Assembly (NCBI GenBank): GCA_036378175.1
Contig: DASUWY010000041.1
Span: forward strand, 1 to 64,000
DNA: 64,000 bases
DNA from: Thermoleophilaceae bacterium
Lineage (GTDB): Bacteria; Actinomycetota; Thermoleophilia; Solirubrobacterales; Thermoleophilaceae
Direction: 5' to 3'
Below the pieces are notes generated by a model. That model saw nothing but the letters and a program-made list of their open reading frames with translations, was not told the DNA's origin and did not search any database. Positions 1 through 9,100 of this stretch are shown piece after piece (position 1 is the first letter of the stretch; every line of letters begins with the position of its first letter). A program made the position numbers and the translations under genes.

Positions 1-1
1 C

Positions 2-2140
2 ATCGTCCGGCTGCCCGGCGGCGGCCGCGGCGCCCAGCTCGAGGGCCGTGCTCGCGGCCGCATCGTCGGCGCCGCCCAGACCGACGCGCGCGGCCGCCTG
101 CGCGTCGAGGTCGAAGAGCACGACGACGACGTGCCGGCCAACGGTCGCACGCGCGAGCTCGAGACCGACTACCGCGCGGTGGTCGAGGAGATCCTCGAGC
201 TCCGCGGCGACGACGGCCGCGTCGCGCAGTTCCTGCGCTCGATCGTCGACCCCGGCCCGCTGGCCGACACCGGCGGCTACTCCCCCGACCTGACGTTCGA
301 GCAGAAGGTCCAGCTGCTCGAGGAGCTCGACGTCACCGAACGCCTCGCCCTCGGCCTGGAGTTCCAGCGCGAGCGGCTGACGCAGATGCAGGTCCGCCGC
401 AAGATCCGCGACGACGTCGAGTCCGGCGCGCAGAAGCAGCAGCGCGAGTACTTCCTGCGCAAGCAGATGGACTCGATCCGCCGCGAGCTCGGCGAGGACG
501 AGGGCTCGGTCATCGACGAGTACCGCAAGAAGATCGACGAGGCGGGCATGCCGGAGGCCGTCCGCGAGCAGGCCGAGCGCGAGCTCGACCGGCTCGAGCG
601 CGTCGGCGAGGGCGGCGGCGGCGAGGGTCAGATGATCCGCACCTACCTCGACTGGCTCACGGCGGTGCCGTGGTCGAAGCGCTCCGACGAGCGGCTCGAC
701 CCGCAGCACGCCCGCGAGGTGCTCGACGCCGACCACGCCGGCCTCGACGACGTGAAGGACCGGATCACCGAGTACATCGCGGTCGCGCGCCTGCGCTCAG
801 AGCGCGGGATCGAGGAGGAGGGCCGCGGCGCCGGCGCGATCCTGACCCTGATCGGCCCGCCCGGCACCGGCAAGACCTCGATCGGCGAGTCCATCGCCCG
901 CGCGACCGGGCGCGAGTTCGTGCGCATGTCGCTCGGCGGCGTCCGCGACGAGGCCGAGATCCGCGGCCATCGGCGCACGTACATCGGCGCGCTGCCTGGC
1001 CGGCTCGTCCGCGCGCTGCGGGACGCCGGGACGATGAACCCGGTGATCATGCTCGACGAGATCGACAAGGTCGGCGCCGACTGGCGCGGCGACCCGTCGG
1101 CCGCCCTGCTCGAGGTGCTCGACCCGGCGCAGAACCACTCGTTCCGCGACCACTACCTGGACGTGGAGCTCGACCTGTCGCAGGTGCTGTTCATCGCCAC
1201 CGCCAACGTGGCCGACACGATCCCGGCCCCGCTGCTCGACCGCATGGAGGTGATCCGCTTCGACGGCTACACCACCGCGGAGAAGGTGGCGATCGCCCGC
1301 GGCTACCTGTGGCCGCGCCAGCTGGAGCGCAACGGCCTCCGCGAGGACGAGGTGACGGTGGGAGACGACGTGCTCCAGACGATCGTCACCGACTACACGC
1401 GCGAGGCGGGCGTGCGCCAGCTCGAGCGCGAGGTCGGCACGGTGCTGCGCAAGGTGGCCACGCGGATCGCCAGCGCACAGGTGGAGGCGCCGGTGACGGT
1501 GGACCTCGACCTGGTACGTGACGCCCTCGGGCGCCAGAAGGTGTTCCACGAGGCGGCCGAGCGCACGGCGCTCCCGGGCGTGGCCACCGGACTGTCGGTG
1601 ACCAACACCGGCGGCGAGGTGCTGTTCGTGGAGGCGAGCGCGATGCAGGGCCGCGAGTCCGGCGGCCTCACGCTCACCGGACAGCTCGGCGAGGTGATGA
1701 AGGAGTCCGCGCAGATCGCGCTCACGTGGGTGCGGGCGAATGCGGACGAGCTGGGCATCGACCCTGCGGAGCTCGACCACAAGCGCTTCCACGTGCACGT
1801 GCCGGCAGGCGCGATCCCGAAGGACGGCCCAAGCGCGGGGGTGACGATGGTCACCGCTCTTGCATCCCTGCTGAGCGCACGCCCCGTCCGTCACACCGTG
1901 GGCATGACCGGCGAGGTCACACTCCAGGGGCGGGTCCTGCCCATCGGCGGTCTCAAGCAGAAGGTGCTCGCCGCCCACGCGGCGGGGCTCACCGACGTGA
2001 TCCTGCCCGAGCGCAACCGCGCGGACCTCGACGACGTGCCGGACGACGTGCGCAAGCAGCTCAGGTTCCACCCGGTGATGACGGTGCGCGAGGTGCTGGA
2101 CGTGGCGCTCGAGCCAAGTCCGGCACCGAGCCTGTCGTAA
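2..2140 (+). CDS. lon: ATP-dependent protease Lon (5' end outside window)
   Basis: Serine-lysine AAA+ protease that unfolds and degrades damaged or regulatory cytosolic proteins. The frame is open from base 2, so the N-terminus lies before the window; about 712 residues are visible. Order seen: end of the substrate-binding LON domain, coiled-coil rich helical part, AAA+ module with Walker A GPPGTGKT (near visible residue 285) and Walker B VIMLDEIDKVG, then the protease domain with the catalytic serine in PKDGPSAGVTM (near residue 611) and the lysine in GGLKQKVLAAH. All catalytic motifs are intact. A palindrome overlaps the stop codon and a hairpin with a T-run follows, so the gene probably ends its transcription unit before the exporter downstream. 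Identification is secure from the motifs; only the missing start is unknown. Confidence 0.97.
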   Translation: MVRLPGGGRGAQLEGRARGRIVGAAQTDARGRLRVEVEEHDDDVPANGRTRELETDYRAVVEEILELRGDDGRVAQFLRSIVDPGPLADTGGYSPDLTFEQKVQLLEELDVTERLALGLEFQRERLTQMQVRRKIRDDVESGAQKQQREYFLRKQMDSIRRELGEDEGSVIDEYRKKIDEAGMPEAVREQAERELDRLERVGEGGGGEGQMIRTYLDWLTAVPWSKRSDERLDPQHAREVLDADHAGLDDVKDRITEYIAVARLRSERGIEEEGRGAGAILTLIGPPGTGKTSIGESIARATGREFVRMSLGGVRDEAEIRGHRRTYIGALPGRLVRALRDAGTMNPVIMLDEIDKVGADWRGDPSAALLEVLDPAQNHSFRDHYLDVELDLSQVLFIATANVADTIPAPLLDRMEVIRFDGYTTAEKVAIARGYLWPRQLERNGLREDEVTVGDDVLQTIVTDYTREAGVRQLEREVGTVLRKVATRIASAQVEAPVTVDLDLVRDALGRQKVFHEAAERTALPGVATGLSVTNTGGEVLFVEASAMQGRESGGLTLTGQLGEVMKESAQIALTWVRANADELGIDPAELDHKRFHVHVPAGAIPKDGPSAGVTMVTALASLLSARPVRHTVGMTGEVTLQGRVLPIGGLKQKVLAAHAAGLTDVILPERNRADLDDVPDDVRKQLRFHPVMTVREVLDVALEPSPAPSLS

Positions 2141-2153
2141 GGGGTCCCCTTAC
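2137..2153. promoter_or_regulatory. 17-bp palindrome with extra half-site, lon/MFS gap
   Basis: GTAAGGGGTCCCCTTAC is a perfect palindrome around a central T. It overlaps the lon stop codon (TAA at 2138-2140). A further half-site, TAAGGGGTC, lies at 2158-2166, 20 bp after the first TAAGGGG. Position about 80 bp before the exporter start suits an operator for that gene, but it could also be part of a 3' structure. Function is inferred. Confidence 0.4.
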
Positions 2154-2165
2154 CAACTAAGGGGT

Positions 2166-2190
2166 CGGAGCTCGAAAGAGACTCCGTTTT
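2166..2190 (+). terminator. Probable rho-independent terminator after lon
   Basis: Stem CGGAGCTC / GAGACTCCG (one bulged A) closed by a GAAA tetraloop, followed by TTTT at 2187-2190. Strong compact hairpin with a T-run between lon and the next gene. Confidence 0.7.
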
Positions 2191-2229
2191 CCCGATGTCG
2201 CTGCGCCTGCCTTAGCTCAACATCGAGAC

Positions 2230-3747
2230 GTGTCCTCTACCCGGCCCAAAGGACCCGTCGTGATTGGGCTAGCCGCACCAACTTCCCAGAAAGTGACCAA
2301 CCGCTGGATCGCGCTCACGGTGCTGTGCGTCGGGGTCTTGATGATCATCCTCGACGCCACGATCGTGAACGTGGCGCTGCCTTCAATCCAGAGCGACCTC
2401 GGGTTCTCCCAGTCGAGCCTCGCGTGGGTGGTGAACGCCTACCTGATCTCGTTCGGAGGGCTGCTGCTGCTCGCGGGCCGCCTTGGCGACCTCCTGGGCC
2501 GCAGGCGCATTTTCCTGATCGGGCTCACCCTGTTCACCGCCGCCTCCTTCGTGTGCGGGCTCGCGGACACCCAGGGTCTGCTGGTGGGCGCGCGCTTCGT
2601 TCAGGGCATCGGCGGCGCGATGACCGCGGCGGTGATTCTCGGAATGATCGTGACCATGTTCCCTAAGCCACGCGAGCAGGCGCGGGCGATCGGGGTCTAC
2701 AGCTTCGTGGCGGCCGCGGGCGGATCAATCGGCCTGCTCGCGGGCGGAGGGCTCACTCAGGCGATCAACTGGCATTGGATCTTCTTTGTGAACGTCCCGA
2801 TCGGCATCGCCACGGCCGCGCTGGCGCTGAGGCTGATAGTCCGCGACGAGGGCATCGGACTCAAGGAGGGCGCGGACGTCGCGGGCGCCGTGCTCATCAC
2901 CTCCTCCCTGATGCTCCTCGTCTACACGATCGTCAAGGCGAGTGACTACGGCTGGGGCTCCGCGCACACGCTTGGCTTCGGGGCGGGCGCGCTCGCGCTT
3001 CTCGCCGGGTTCGTCTGGCGCGAGCACACGGCACGCCAGCCACTCATGCCACTGCGCATCTTCCGCTCGCGGCTGGTGTCTGCGGCGAATGCCGTGCAGG
3101 CGCTGATGGTTGCCGGAATGTTTGGGATGTTCTTCCTCGGCGCGCTCTACCTGCAGCGTGTGCTGGGTTACGACGCGATCGAGGTCGGGCTCGCGTTCCT
3201 GCCGGTGGCGGTGCTGATCGCGGTGCTCTCGCTGGGTGTCTCCGCCCGCCTGAACATGCGCTTCGGCGCGCAGGCCACGCTGCTGCCCGGGCTGGCGCTC
3301 ATCGTGGGTGGGCTCCTGCTATTCGCCCGCGCGCCCGTCGATGCGCACTATGTGACTCAGGTCCTCCCGGGCATGGTGCTGCTCGGTGTGGGCGCCGGCA
3401 TCTCCTTCCCGTCACTGATGACGCTGGCGATGTCCGGCGCAACGCGTGCTGAGTCTGGTCTGGCGTCCGGCCTTGTGAACACGAGTCAGCAGGTGGGCGG
3501 GGCTCTCGGGCTGGCGGTGCTTGCCACCCTGTCCACCACTCACACGGCGAGCCTCCGCGCGGAAGGCCACTCGTTCGCCTCCTCGCTCACCAGCGGCTTC
3601 CACCTGGCCTTCGTGATCGGCGCGGCGCTGGTGGTGGCGGCGATCGTTCTGGCGAGCACCGTTCTGCGGTCCGCTCCCGAGGCGGTTGATACCGAGAGCG
3701 ACCCGGAGCCCGTGGCTGCCGAGCCGCTCTACGAGCAAGCCGCCTAA
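2230..3747 (+). CDS. MFS drug exporter, DHA2 (EmrB/QacA) family, 14 TM
   Basis: Predicted proton-driven multidrug efflux pump of the inner membrane, 505 residues. The family signature LDATIVNVALPSIQ in TM1 and the motif-A loop GRLGDLLGRRR between TM2 and TM3 are present. Fourteen hydrophobic segments fit the DHA2 subfamily. The GTG start at 2230 is the longest option; a GTG near 2260 would remove ten residues and is also reasonable. The gene stands alone between a terminator-like hairpin on each side. A palindrome upstream (2137-2153) may be the operator of its regulator, but no regulator gene is adjacent. Substrate cannot be predicted. Confidence 0.9.
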   Translation: MSSTRPKGPVVIGLAAPTSQKVTNRWIALTVLCVGVLMIILDATIVNVALPSIQSDLGFSQSSLAWVVNAYLISFGGLLLLAGRLGDLLGRRRIFLIGLTLFTAASFVCGLADTQGLLVGARFVQGIGGAMTAAVILGMIVTMFPKPREQARAIGVYSFVAAAGGSIGLLAGGGLTQAINWHWIFFVNVPIGIATAALALRLIVRDEGIGLKEGADVAGAVLITSSLMLLVYTIVKASDYGWGSAHTLGFGAGALALLAGFVWREHTARQPLMPLRIFRSRLVSAANAVQALMVAGMFGMFFLGALYLQRVLGYDAIEVGLAFLPVAVLIAVLSLGVSARLNMRFGAQATLLPGLALIVGGLLLFARAPVDAHYVTQVLPGMVLLGVGAGISFPSLMTLAMSGATRAESGLASGLVNTSQQVGGALGLAVLATLSTTHTASLRAEGHSFASSLTSGFHLAFVIGAALVVAAIVLASTVLRSAPEAVDTESDPEPVAAEPLYEQAA

Positions 3748-3752
3748 ATCGT

Positions 3753-3782
3753 GGCGCCCCGGCCGGCCGTCGCCGGGGCGCC
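3753..3782 (+). terminator. GC-rich hairpin after the exporter gene
   Basis: Ten-base perfect inverted repeat GGCGCCCCGG (3753-3762) / CCGGGGCGCC (3773-3782) starting six bases after the stop codon. There is no T-run, as is common for high-GC actinobacterial terminators. Confidence 0.6.
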
Positions 3783-3956
3783 CGTCCACGTTGCTACTCG
3801 TGAACCCCGCACCAGACGGGCTTGCCACATGGGGTACGCTGCATGAACGGTTTGGGGGTGAAACGCGAGCGCCCACGACCGTGTCGTCCAGAGGGACGCC
3901 CAGCTCCGGCAAGCCCGAAGCCGCTGTGGACCTACATCTCAAGCCGGAGGGTCCAT

Positions 3957-4585
3957 ATGACGCACGTCCCCAAGCTGGTCCACATCCTCGACGAGGACCC
4001 GGAGCTCGGCGCCGCGCTGCTCGGTCCGCGCCGAAGCGTCGCGCGCCGGCGTGCGCTCGCGCCGGTTGTCGTGCTCGAGCCCGGACACGCCGACTTCCTC
4101 GGCATGTATGGCTCTGCCCGCTCTTGGCTGGGCCTGCTCGTGCTCGACGGCCTGATCCTCCAGCAGTCCACGGTCCTCGGACGCTGATCGGCCGCGTGGA
4201 TCGCCGCGCCCACGCGCGGATCGTCGCGCGCGGCCTCGCCGCCTATCCGCGCGTGGAGATACGGATCGTGGCGTTTCTCTGGGAGCTCGCGGAGAGTTGC
4301 GGCGTGGCAGTGGCCGACGAGCAGGTTGTGGTGCCGGTCCCGCTCACGCACCGCGTGCTCGCCGCGGTCGTCGGCTGCGAGCGCTCCTCCGTTGCCGCTG
4401 CGCTGGGAGCGTTGAGGCGGGAGAACCTGGTTGTCCGCACCCGCGCGGGCTGGATGCTGCGCGGGAGCCTCCCGCAGCAGGTGGAGTTCCTGCTCCGGCA
4501 GGCGCCGCGCCAGCGCTTCGCGCTGGTCGGGTCCGGCGCAGAGCGCGCCGGGCTTCCCGGTTTTCGCACCACGTCCGCTGGGTAG
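3957..4585 (+). pseudogene. Crp/Fnr-family regulator, internally deleted and frameshifted
   Basis: A good ribosome site (GGAGGG at 3946-3951) precedes ATG 3957. This opens a 76-residue frame beginning MTHVPKLVHILDEDPELG and ending VLDGLILQQSTVLGR at a TGA (4187). It resembles the start of the short-cNMP-domain CRP-like regulators I know from Solirubrobacterales. The C-terminal part of the same family, with linker helix AAYPRVEIRIVAFLWELAE and winged helix PLTHRVLAAVVGCERSSVAAALGALRREN, continues in another frame to the TAG at 4583-4585. Relative to intact relatives as I remember them, roughly 50 residues of the sensory domain are missing at the junction. I read it as a decayed regulator; the HTH piece might still be made if an internal start is used. 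Confidence 0.72.
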
Positions 4586-4606
4586 CGCCACGGGCAGGGT
4601 GGCGTC

Positions 4607-4903
4607 CTGCTTCACATAACGCACGCGGCTGCTTCGGCAATCGAGGAGATCACGGGCGCGGTCCCCGGCAGCGCGGGAGTGCGCATAGCCGCGGTGCCGG
4701 AGGCGTCCACCAACGGCGACGGCCCCTCCACGGTGTTCGACTTCTACGCCGTCGATGCGCCGGAGAGCGAGGACGAGGTGGTGGAGGAGCGGGGCGTTCA
4801 GCTGTTCCTCGAGCCGGACGTCGTCCCGTACCTCCAGGACAAGCTGCTCGACGCGGAGGTCACGGGCGACGAGGTGCGCTTCTTGGTGGAGCCGCAGGAG
4901 TAG
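4607..4903 (+). CDS. HesB/IscA-like protein without cysteines
   Basis: Small protein of the Fe-S biogenesis (HesB/IscA) fold. The frame reads LLHITHAAASAIEEIT, then GVRIAAVPEAS, DEVVEERGVQLFLEPDVVPYL and DAEVTGDEVRFLV, matching the family's order of elements. No Cys is present, so the three Fe-S ligand cysteines of true IscA are absent. That is a known actinobacterial variant of unclear function. There is no ATG, GTG or TTG before GTG 4679 in this frame. Family alignment demands a start near CTG 4607, so either CTG is used, or the start was lost and translation begins at 4679, giving 74 residues. It directly follows a decayed regulator, so loss of function is possible. Confidence 0.5.
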   Translation: MLHITHAAASAIEEITGAVPGSAGVRIAAVPEASTNGDGPSTVFDFYAVDAPESEDEVVEERGVQLFLEPDVVPYLQDKLLDAEVTGDEVRFLVEPQE

Positions 4904-4938
4904 GGCATAGGGCATAGGGCACAGGTCATGGGTCATGG
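4901..4938 (+). repeat. Heptamer tandem repeat TAGGGCA starting at a stop codon
   Basis: Three perfect copies of TAGGGCA (4901-4907, 4908-4914, 4915-4921) followed in register by diverged copies CAGGTCA and TGGGTCA and a partial TGGG. The first three bases are the stop codon of the IscA-like gene. A related array is at 14557-14584. Confidence 0.85.
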
Positions 4939-4989
4939 GAAGAACCTCGCCCGGTTAGCTCGCGGCTCGGGCGGGTAGTTGCTCGTCGA

Positions 4990-7900
4990 ATGGAGAAGGG
5001 GAAGCTCTCCGACCATCTCCCGCCGCTGCTACGGCAGCTCCGTGATCCTCTGGGTCTCGGCCGCTCCGCCCAGTCACGCCACTCTGCGCGACTTACCCCG
5101 CGCACCGAGACCGCCGACAAGGTGGTGCAGTCGATCTGCCCGTACTGCGCCGTCGGCTGCGGCCAGAAGGTCTACGTGAAGGACGAGAAGGTCATCCAGA
5201 TCGAGGGCGATCCGGACAGTCCGGTGTCCCGCGGGCGGCTGTGCCCGAAGGGCGCCGCGAGCGAGAGCTACGTGAACGGCCCGATGCGCGAGATGAAGGT
5301 GCGCTACCGCCGGCCGCACTCCACCCACTGGGAGCACCTCGACCTCGACACGGCCACCGACATGATCGCCGACCGCGTGATCGCCGCCCGGCGCGACACG
5401 TGGGAGGCGGAGGACGACAGGGGCCGCCCCCTCAACCGCACGCGCGGCATCGCGTTCCTCGGCGGCGCGACGCTCGACACCGAGGAGAACTACCTCATCA
5501 AGAAGCTCTTCACGGCGGCCGGCGCGATCCAGATCGAGAACCAGGCGCGCATATGACACAGCGCCACGGTCCCCGGTCTGGGGGCCTCGTTCGGTAGAGG
5601 CGGCGCCACCACCTTCCAGCAGGACCTCCAGAACTCGGACTGCATCGTGATCATGGGGTCCAACATGGCCGAGTGCCACCCGGTGGGCTTCCAGTGGGTG
5701 GTGGAGGCCAAGGAGCGCGGCGCGAAGGTCATCCACATAGACCCCCGCTTCACCCGCACGAGCGCGATGGCGGACATGCACGTGCCGCTGCGCGCGGGCA
5801 GCGACATCGTGTTCCTGGGCGCGGTGATCAACTACATCCTTGAGAACGGTCGCGAGTTCCGCGAGTACGTGCGCGAGTACACCAACGCGAGGGCGATCAT
5901 CAAGGAGGAGTTCCGCGACACCGAGGACCTCGATGGCTTCTTCTCGGGCTGGGTGGAGGAGGACGGCGTGTACGACATCCGGTCGTGGGGGTACGCCGGC
6001 ACCGAGGAAGAGGCCGCGGGCGGCAAGGAGGAGCAGGACGCCGCGGTGTCCGGCGAGCAGTCGCACGGCGCGCACGGCATCGAGCTGAAGCGCGGGCGGC
6101 TGCCGGAGGAGGACCCGGAGCTCGAGGACCCGCGCTGCGTGTTCCAGCTCCTCAAGCACCACTTCCGCCGCTACACGCCCGAGGTGGTGGAGCAGCTTTG
6201 CGGCGTCCCGCGGGAGACGTTCCTGAAGGTGGCGGAGACCCTCTGTGAGAACTCAGGCAGGGAACGCACGTCGGCGTTCGTCTACTCGGTGGGGTGGACG
6301 CAGCACACGGTGGGCGTCCAGTACATCCGCAGCGCGGCGATCATCCAGCTCCTGCTCGGAAACATGGGACGCCCGGGCGGCGGCATCCTCGCGCTTCGCG
6401 GCCACGCGAACATCCAGGGCTCCACGGACATCCCCACGCTCTTCAACATCCTGCCGAGCTACATCCCGATGCCGCATCCGCAGCAGGAGCCGACGCTCGA
6501 CACCTTCGTGAAGAACAACGGCCCGAGCACCGGCGCGTGGGGCAGCCTCGGGTCGTACATGGTCAGCCTGCTCAAGGCGTGGTGGGGCAGCGCGGCCAAG
6601 GAGGAGAACGACTACTGCTTCAACTACGTCCCGAAGATCGACGGCGACCACTCGAACTACGCCACCATGCTGCGGATGCTCGACGGCGAGGTGAAGGGCT
6701 TCTTCGTCGTGGGCGAGAACCCGGCGGTGGGCTCGGCCAACGGGAAGCTCCAGCGCCTCGCGATGGCCAAGCTCGACTGGCTCGTGGTGCGGGACACGAA
6801 CATGATCGAGACCGCCACCTTCTGGCGCGACTCGCAGGAGGTGGAGACGGGCGAGCTCGTGCCGGAGGAGATCGGCACCGAGGTCTTCTTCCTGCCGGCG
6901 GCGGCCCACACCGAGAAGGACGGCACCTTCACGAACACGCAGCGCCTGCTGCAGTGGCACCACAAGGCGGTCGAGCCGCCGGAGGAGTGCCGCTCGGAGC
7001 TCCACTTCTTCCACGAGCTGGGCAAGAAGATCCGCGCCAAGCTCGCGGACTCCGACGACCCGCGCGACCGCCCGCTGCTCGACCTCACGTGGGACTACCC
7101 GACGGTCGGCACGCACCAGGAGCCGGACGCCGAGTCGGTGCTCCAGGAGATCAACGGCCGCAAGCTCGCCACCGGCGAGTTCATCAACCAGTACGAGGAG
7201 CTGAAGGACGACGGCTCCACGAGCTGCGGCTCCTGGCTCCACACGGGCATCTACAAGGACGGCGTGAACCAGACCGCGCGCAAGAAGCCGCACACCGAGC
7301 AGACGTGGGTGGCGCCGGAGTGGGCATGGTCGTGGCCGAAGAACCAGCGGATCATGTACAACCGCGCGTCCGCCGACCCGGACGGCAAGCCCTGGTCGGA
7401 GCGCAAGAAGTACGTCTGGTGGGATGAGGAGCAGGGGAAGTGGACGGGATACGACTCGCCTGACTTCACGCCGGACAAGGAGCCCGACTACAAGCCGCCG
7501 CGCGACGCGAGCGGCACCGAGGCCCTCACCGGGCGCGAGCCGTTCATAGTCCATCCGGACGGCCTGGGCTGGCTCTACTCGCCGGCCGGCCTCGTGGACG
7601 GGCCGCTGCCCACCCACTACGAGCCGCAGGAGTCGCCGTTCGAGAACCCGCTCTACGGCCAGCAGCAGAATCCCACGCGCCAGCGCTTCGACCGCGAGGA
7701 GAACATCTACAACCCGTTCCAGAGCGAGGTCTTCCCGTATGTGCTCACGAGCTACAGGCTCACCGAGCACCACACGGCGGGCGGCATGTCGCGCACGGTG
7801 CGCTACCTGTCGGAGCTCCAGCCCGAGCTGTTCTGCGAGGTGAGTCCCGAGCTGGCTGAGGAACGCGGGCTGCGCCATGGGGAGTGGGCCACGGTGGTCA

Positions 7901-8190
7901 CCGCGCGCAGCGCGATCGAGGCGCGCGTGATGGTCACAGACCGGGTGAAGCCCATCGAGGTGCAGGGCCGCACGCTCCACCAGGTGGGACTGCCCTACCA
8001 CTGGGGCAAGCGCGGCGTGGTGACGGGCGACACGGTGAACGACCTCTTCTCGCTGGCGCTCGACCCGAACGTGCACATCCAGGAGGTCAAGGCCGCGACC
8101 TGTGACATCCAGCCGGGCCGGCGCCCGCGCGGCAAGGCGCTGCTCGACTACGTGCAGGAGTACAGGGACAGGGCGGGCGCGCATGTCTAA
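4990..8190 (+). CDS. fdhA: Formate dehydrogenase catalytic subunit, selenocysteine-containing
   Basis: Molybdopterin (bis-MGD) oxidoreductase oxidising formate to CO2. A conventional reading stops at TGA 5554-5556, but the same frame continues without interruption to 8190. The continued protein has 1066 residues, with Sec at position 189 in the context QARI-U-HSATVPG, the Sec site of FdnG/FdhF-type enzymes. A SECIS hairpin follows the TGA. N-terminal 4Fe-4S cysteines are C50, C53, C57 and C85 (CPYCAVGC ... CPKG). MGD-binding segments such as GSNMAECHPVGFQW and HIDPRFTRTSAMAD follow. No twin-arginine signal is visible, so the active site is probably cytoplasmic. The stop overlaps fdhB by 8 bases. 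SelA/B/C/D must be encoded elsewhere. The start codon lacks a strong ribosome site, but the N-terminus resembles actinobacterial homologues. Confidence 0.93.
5554..5586 (+). promoter_or_regulatory. UGA selenocysteine codon with bacterial SECIS hairpin
   Basis: TGA at 5554-5556 is followed 11 bases later by a seven-pair stem, GGUCCCC (5568-5574) with GGGGGCC (5580-5586), closed by the loop GGUCU (5575-5579). The loop starts 18 bases after the UGA. The same GGUCU loop at the same distance is found in the SelB-binding element of E. coli fdhF. One pair is G-U. This supports recoding by SelB rather than termination. Confidence 0.9.
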
Positions 8191-9100
8191 CCACAAGCTG
8201 CTCGAGCTGGAGACCCATTCCTGGCCGGATTCCTACGGCGAGTCGGCGGAGCCGCGGATGGGCTTCTTCACCGACACATCGATCTGCATCGGCTGCAAGG
8301 CGTGCGAGGTGGCGTGCAAGGAGTGGAACCACGTGCCGGAGTCGCCCGAGGCGTTCAGCGGCAAGTCGTACGACAACACGTTGGCCCTCGGCGCGAACGA
8401 CTGGCGCCACGTGGCCTTCATCGAACAGCGGAAGCCGCTCGGCGCCGAGGCTGCGGCGGAGGACCTGGTGCAGGCGGCCGAGCGCGCCAGCGCCGCCGAC
8501 GGCTGGGGGCTGCAGACCTACCAGGACGGCGAGGGTGTGCGCTGGCTGATGGCCTCCGACGTGTGCAAGCACTGCACCTCGGCCGCATGCCTCGACGTGT
8601 GCCCCACCGGGGCGCTCTTCCGCACCGAGTTCGGCACCGTGGTGGTGCAGGAGGACGTGTGCAACGGCTGCGGCTACTGCGTGCCCGCCTGCCCCTTCGG
8701 CGTGATCGACAAGCGCGAGGACGACGGCCGGGTGTGGAAGTGCACCCTCTGCTACGACCGCCTGCGCGAGGACAAGGAGCCCGCCTGCGCGCAGGCCTGC
8801 CCCACGAACTCGATCCAGTTCGGCGAGCTCGGCGAGCTTCGCGAGCGCGCGGAGAAGCGGCTCGAGCAGATGGCGGCCGCGGGGCAGACCGAGGCGCGGC
8901 TCTACGGCGCGGACCCGGACGACGGCGTGGACGGCTTCGGCGCGTTCTTCCTCCTCCTCGACGAGCCCGAGGTTTACGGGCTGCCACCGGACCCGGTGGT
9001 CACCACCCGGCACGTCGGCCAGGTGTGGGCCGGAGTGCTGGCGGGCGCGGCGGCTCTGGGCGCCGGCGTGGCCGCCGCGTTCCTCGGAGGCCGAAAGTGA
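8183..9100 (+). CDS. fdhB: Formate dehydrogenase iron-sulfur subunit
   Basis: Electron-transfer subunit of 305 residues that takes electrons from FdhA. Four ferredoxin-type cysteine groups are visible: CIGCKACEVACKEW, CKHCTSAACLDVCPTG, CNGCGYCVPACPFG and CTLCYDRL...CAQACPTNS. They would bind four 4Fe-4S clusters, as in FdnH/HybA-type proteins. A hydrophobic segment near the C-terminus (VWAGVLAGAAALGAGVAAAF) should anchor it to the membrane. ATG 8183 lies inside the end of fdhA (8-base overlap), so translation is probably coupled. The stop codon overlaps the GTG of the next gene. Confidence 0.94.
   Translation: MSNHKLLELETHSWPDSYGESAEPRMGFFTDTSICIGCKACEVACKEWNHVPESPEAFSGKSYDNTLALGANDWRHVAFIEQRKPLGAEAAAEDLVQAAERASAADGWGLQTYQDGEGVRWLMASDVCKHCTSAACLDVCPTGALFRTEFGTVVVQEDVCNGCGYCVPACPFGVIDKREDDGRVWKCTLCYDRLREDKEPACAQACPTNSIQFGELGELRERAEKRLEQMAAAGQTEARLYGADPDDGVDGFGAFFLLLDEPEVYGLPPDPVVTTRHVGQVWAGVLAGAAALGAGVAAAFLGGRK

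Noticed and set aside
797-2071. 424-residue open frame opposite lon
   Set aside because: Shadow of lon; no family pattern.
4990-5556. Truncated formate dehydrogenase fragment ending at TGA 5554
   Set aside because: The frame continues unbroken with the correct family sequence, and a SECIS hairpin follows, so Sec insertion explains the TGA better than a nonsense mutation.
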